DNA of 6,147 nucleotides from Porphyromonadaceae bacterium UBA4277. Its GTDB lineage: Bacteria; Bacteroidota; Bacteroidia; Bacteroidales; Muribaculaceae. Below the pieces are notes generated by a model. It saw nothing but the letters and a program-made list of their open reading frames with translations, did no database searches and was not told the DNA's origin. Of this stretch, positions 5,663-6,147 are shown piece by piece. A program made the translations under genes and the position numbers. The DNA is taken from contig DGVT01000121.1 in NCBI GenBank assembly GCA_002395965.1, positions 1 through 6,147 of the forward strand, in the 5' to 3' direction. The first letter of the stretch is position 1. Each line of letters begins with the position of its first letter.

Positions 5663-6147
5663 TCAGTGGGCGGGGCAGGTGGCTATCTGCTTGAAGAAGT
5701 CGTTGCCCTTGTCATCGACGAGGATGAATGCAGGGAAGTCTTCAACCTCGATTTTCCATATTGCTTCCATGCCAAGCTCGGGATACTCAACGCACTCGAT
5801 GCTCTTGATGTTGTTCTGGGCAAGGATTGCAGCCGGTCCGCCAATGGAGCCGAGGTAGAAGCCGCCGTGCTTGCGACAGGCGTCGGTCACGGCTTGTGAG
5901 CGGTTGCCCTTAGCCAGCATAATCATGCTTCCGCCATGATCCTGGAACTCGTCAACATAGGGGTCCATGCGTCCGGCCGTGGTGGGACCCATCGAGCCGC
6001 AAGCCATGCCGGCAGGGGTCTTTGCCGGTCCGGCATAGTAGATGGGATGATCCTTGAGGTACTGCGGCATGCCTTCGCCTGCGTCGAGGCGAGCCTTGAT
6101 TTTGGCATGAGCAATGTCGCGTCCCACGATGATGGTGCCGTTCAGGC
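5663..6147 (-). CDS. fumA: Fumarate hydratase class I, C-terminal part (partial, runs off the right edge)
   Basis: The window holds the last 160 residues and the TGA stop; the frame is open to the right edge (visible start LNGTIIVGRDIAHAKIK), so the GTG at 6127 is an internal valine, not a start. Class I fumarases are oxygen-sensitive [4Fe-4S] enzymes that interconvert fumarate and malate in the TCA cycle, or in the reductive branch used for succinate formation by fermenting Bacteroidota. The visible part is the C-terminal beta domain, containing KDHPIYYAGPAKTP, CGSMGPTTAGRMD, MLAKGNRSQ, HGGFYLGSIGGPAA, ELGMEAIWKIEVEDFPAF and DDKGNDFF. All are closely like E. coli FumA and FumB as I recall them. 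The cysteine ligands of the cluster lie in the N-terminal domain outside the window. A related L(+)-tartrate dehydratase or a split two-subunit form is less likely given how close the match is. The gene appears to end its transcription unit. Confidence 0.94.
   Translation of the reverse strand, partial: LNGTIIVGRDIAHAKIKARLDAGEGMPQYLKDHPIYYAGPAKTPAGMACGSMGPTTAGRMDPYVDEFQDHGGSMIMLAKGNRSQAVTDACRKHGGFYLGSIGGPAAILAQNNIKSIECVEYPELGMEAIWKIEVEDFPAFILVDDKGNDFFKQIATCPAH

Overview
The window reads as ordinary chromosomal DNA from a member of the Bacteroidales (Bacteroidota). A Prevotella- or Muribaculaceae-like gut bacterium is plausible, but the family cannot be fixed from this stretch. Three things point there. 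Two promoters match the Bacteroidota consensus (TTTG, 19-20 bp spacer, TAnnTTTG). The gene starts have A/T-rich leaders and no Shine-Dalgarno sequence. The proteins (an 819-aa PriA, a 123-aa YccF protein, a Cof-type HAD phosphatase with an ATSR motif II, a single-chain class I fumarase) fit that group.

Layout, left to right. Positions 1-194 are a stack of short tandem repeats (14-bp units, then 8-bp units) running almost to the start of a plus-strand HAD phosphatase (195-1061). This gene converges on, and overlaps by 14 bp, a minus-strand yccF-like membrane protein gene (1048-1419). Positions 1420-1643 are a repeat-rich spacer. It carries the same two sequence blocks found left of the HAD gene, in the sense orientation of yccF, so both genes have a similar two-part block in their leader. 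Next come priA (1644-4103) and a GT4-type glycosyltransferase (4113-5306), both on the minus strand and separated by 9 bp. They are transcribed glycosyltransferase-first from a clear promoter at 5333-5364. That promoter abuts the terminator of an initiator tRNA-fMet gene (5403-5474, minus), which has its own promoter. Beyond it are a fumarase terminator (5549-5584), an imperfect 10-bp tandem repeat (5601-5660), and the C-terminal 160 residues of a class I fumarate hydratase that runs off the right edge.

The genes do not form one pathway. They are housekeeping functions: phosphatase, membrane protein of unknown role, replication restart, surface glycan synthesis, translation initiation, fumarate/malate interconversion. 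I see no defence system, CRISPR array, transposase, integrase or phage gene. The parts worth a second look are non-coding: the shared repeat blocks in two leaders, the decamer tract after the fumarase gene, the fusion of tRNA terminator and downstream promoter, and the 1:72 mismatch of the initiator tRNA. Two genes (yccF and the glycosyltransferase) are given internal starts because their longer open frames begin inside a repeat and inside a promoter, respectively.
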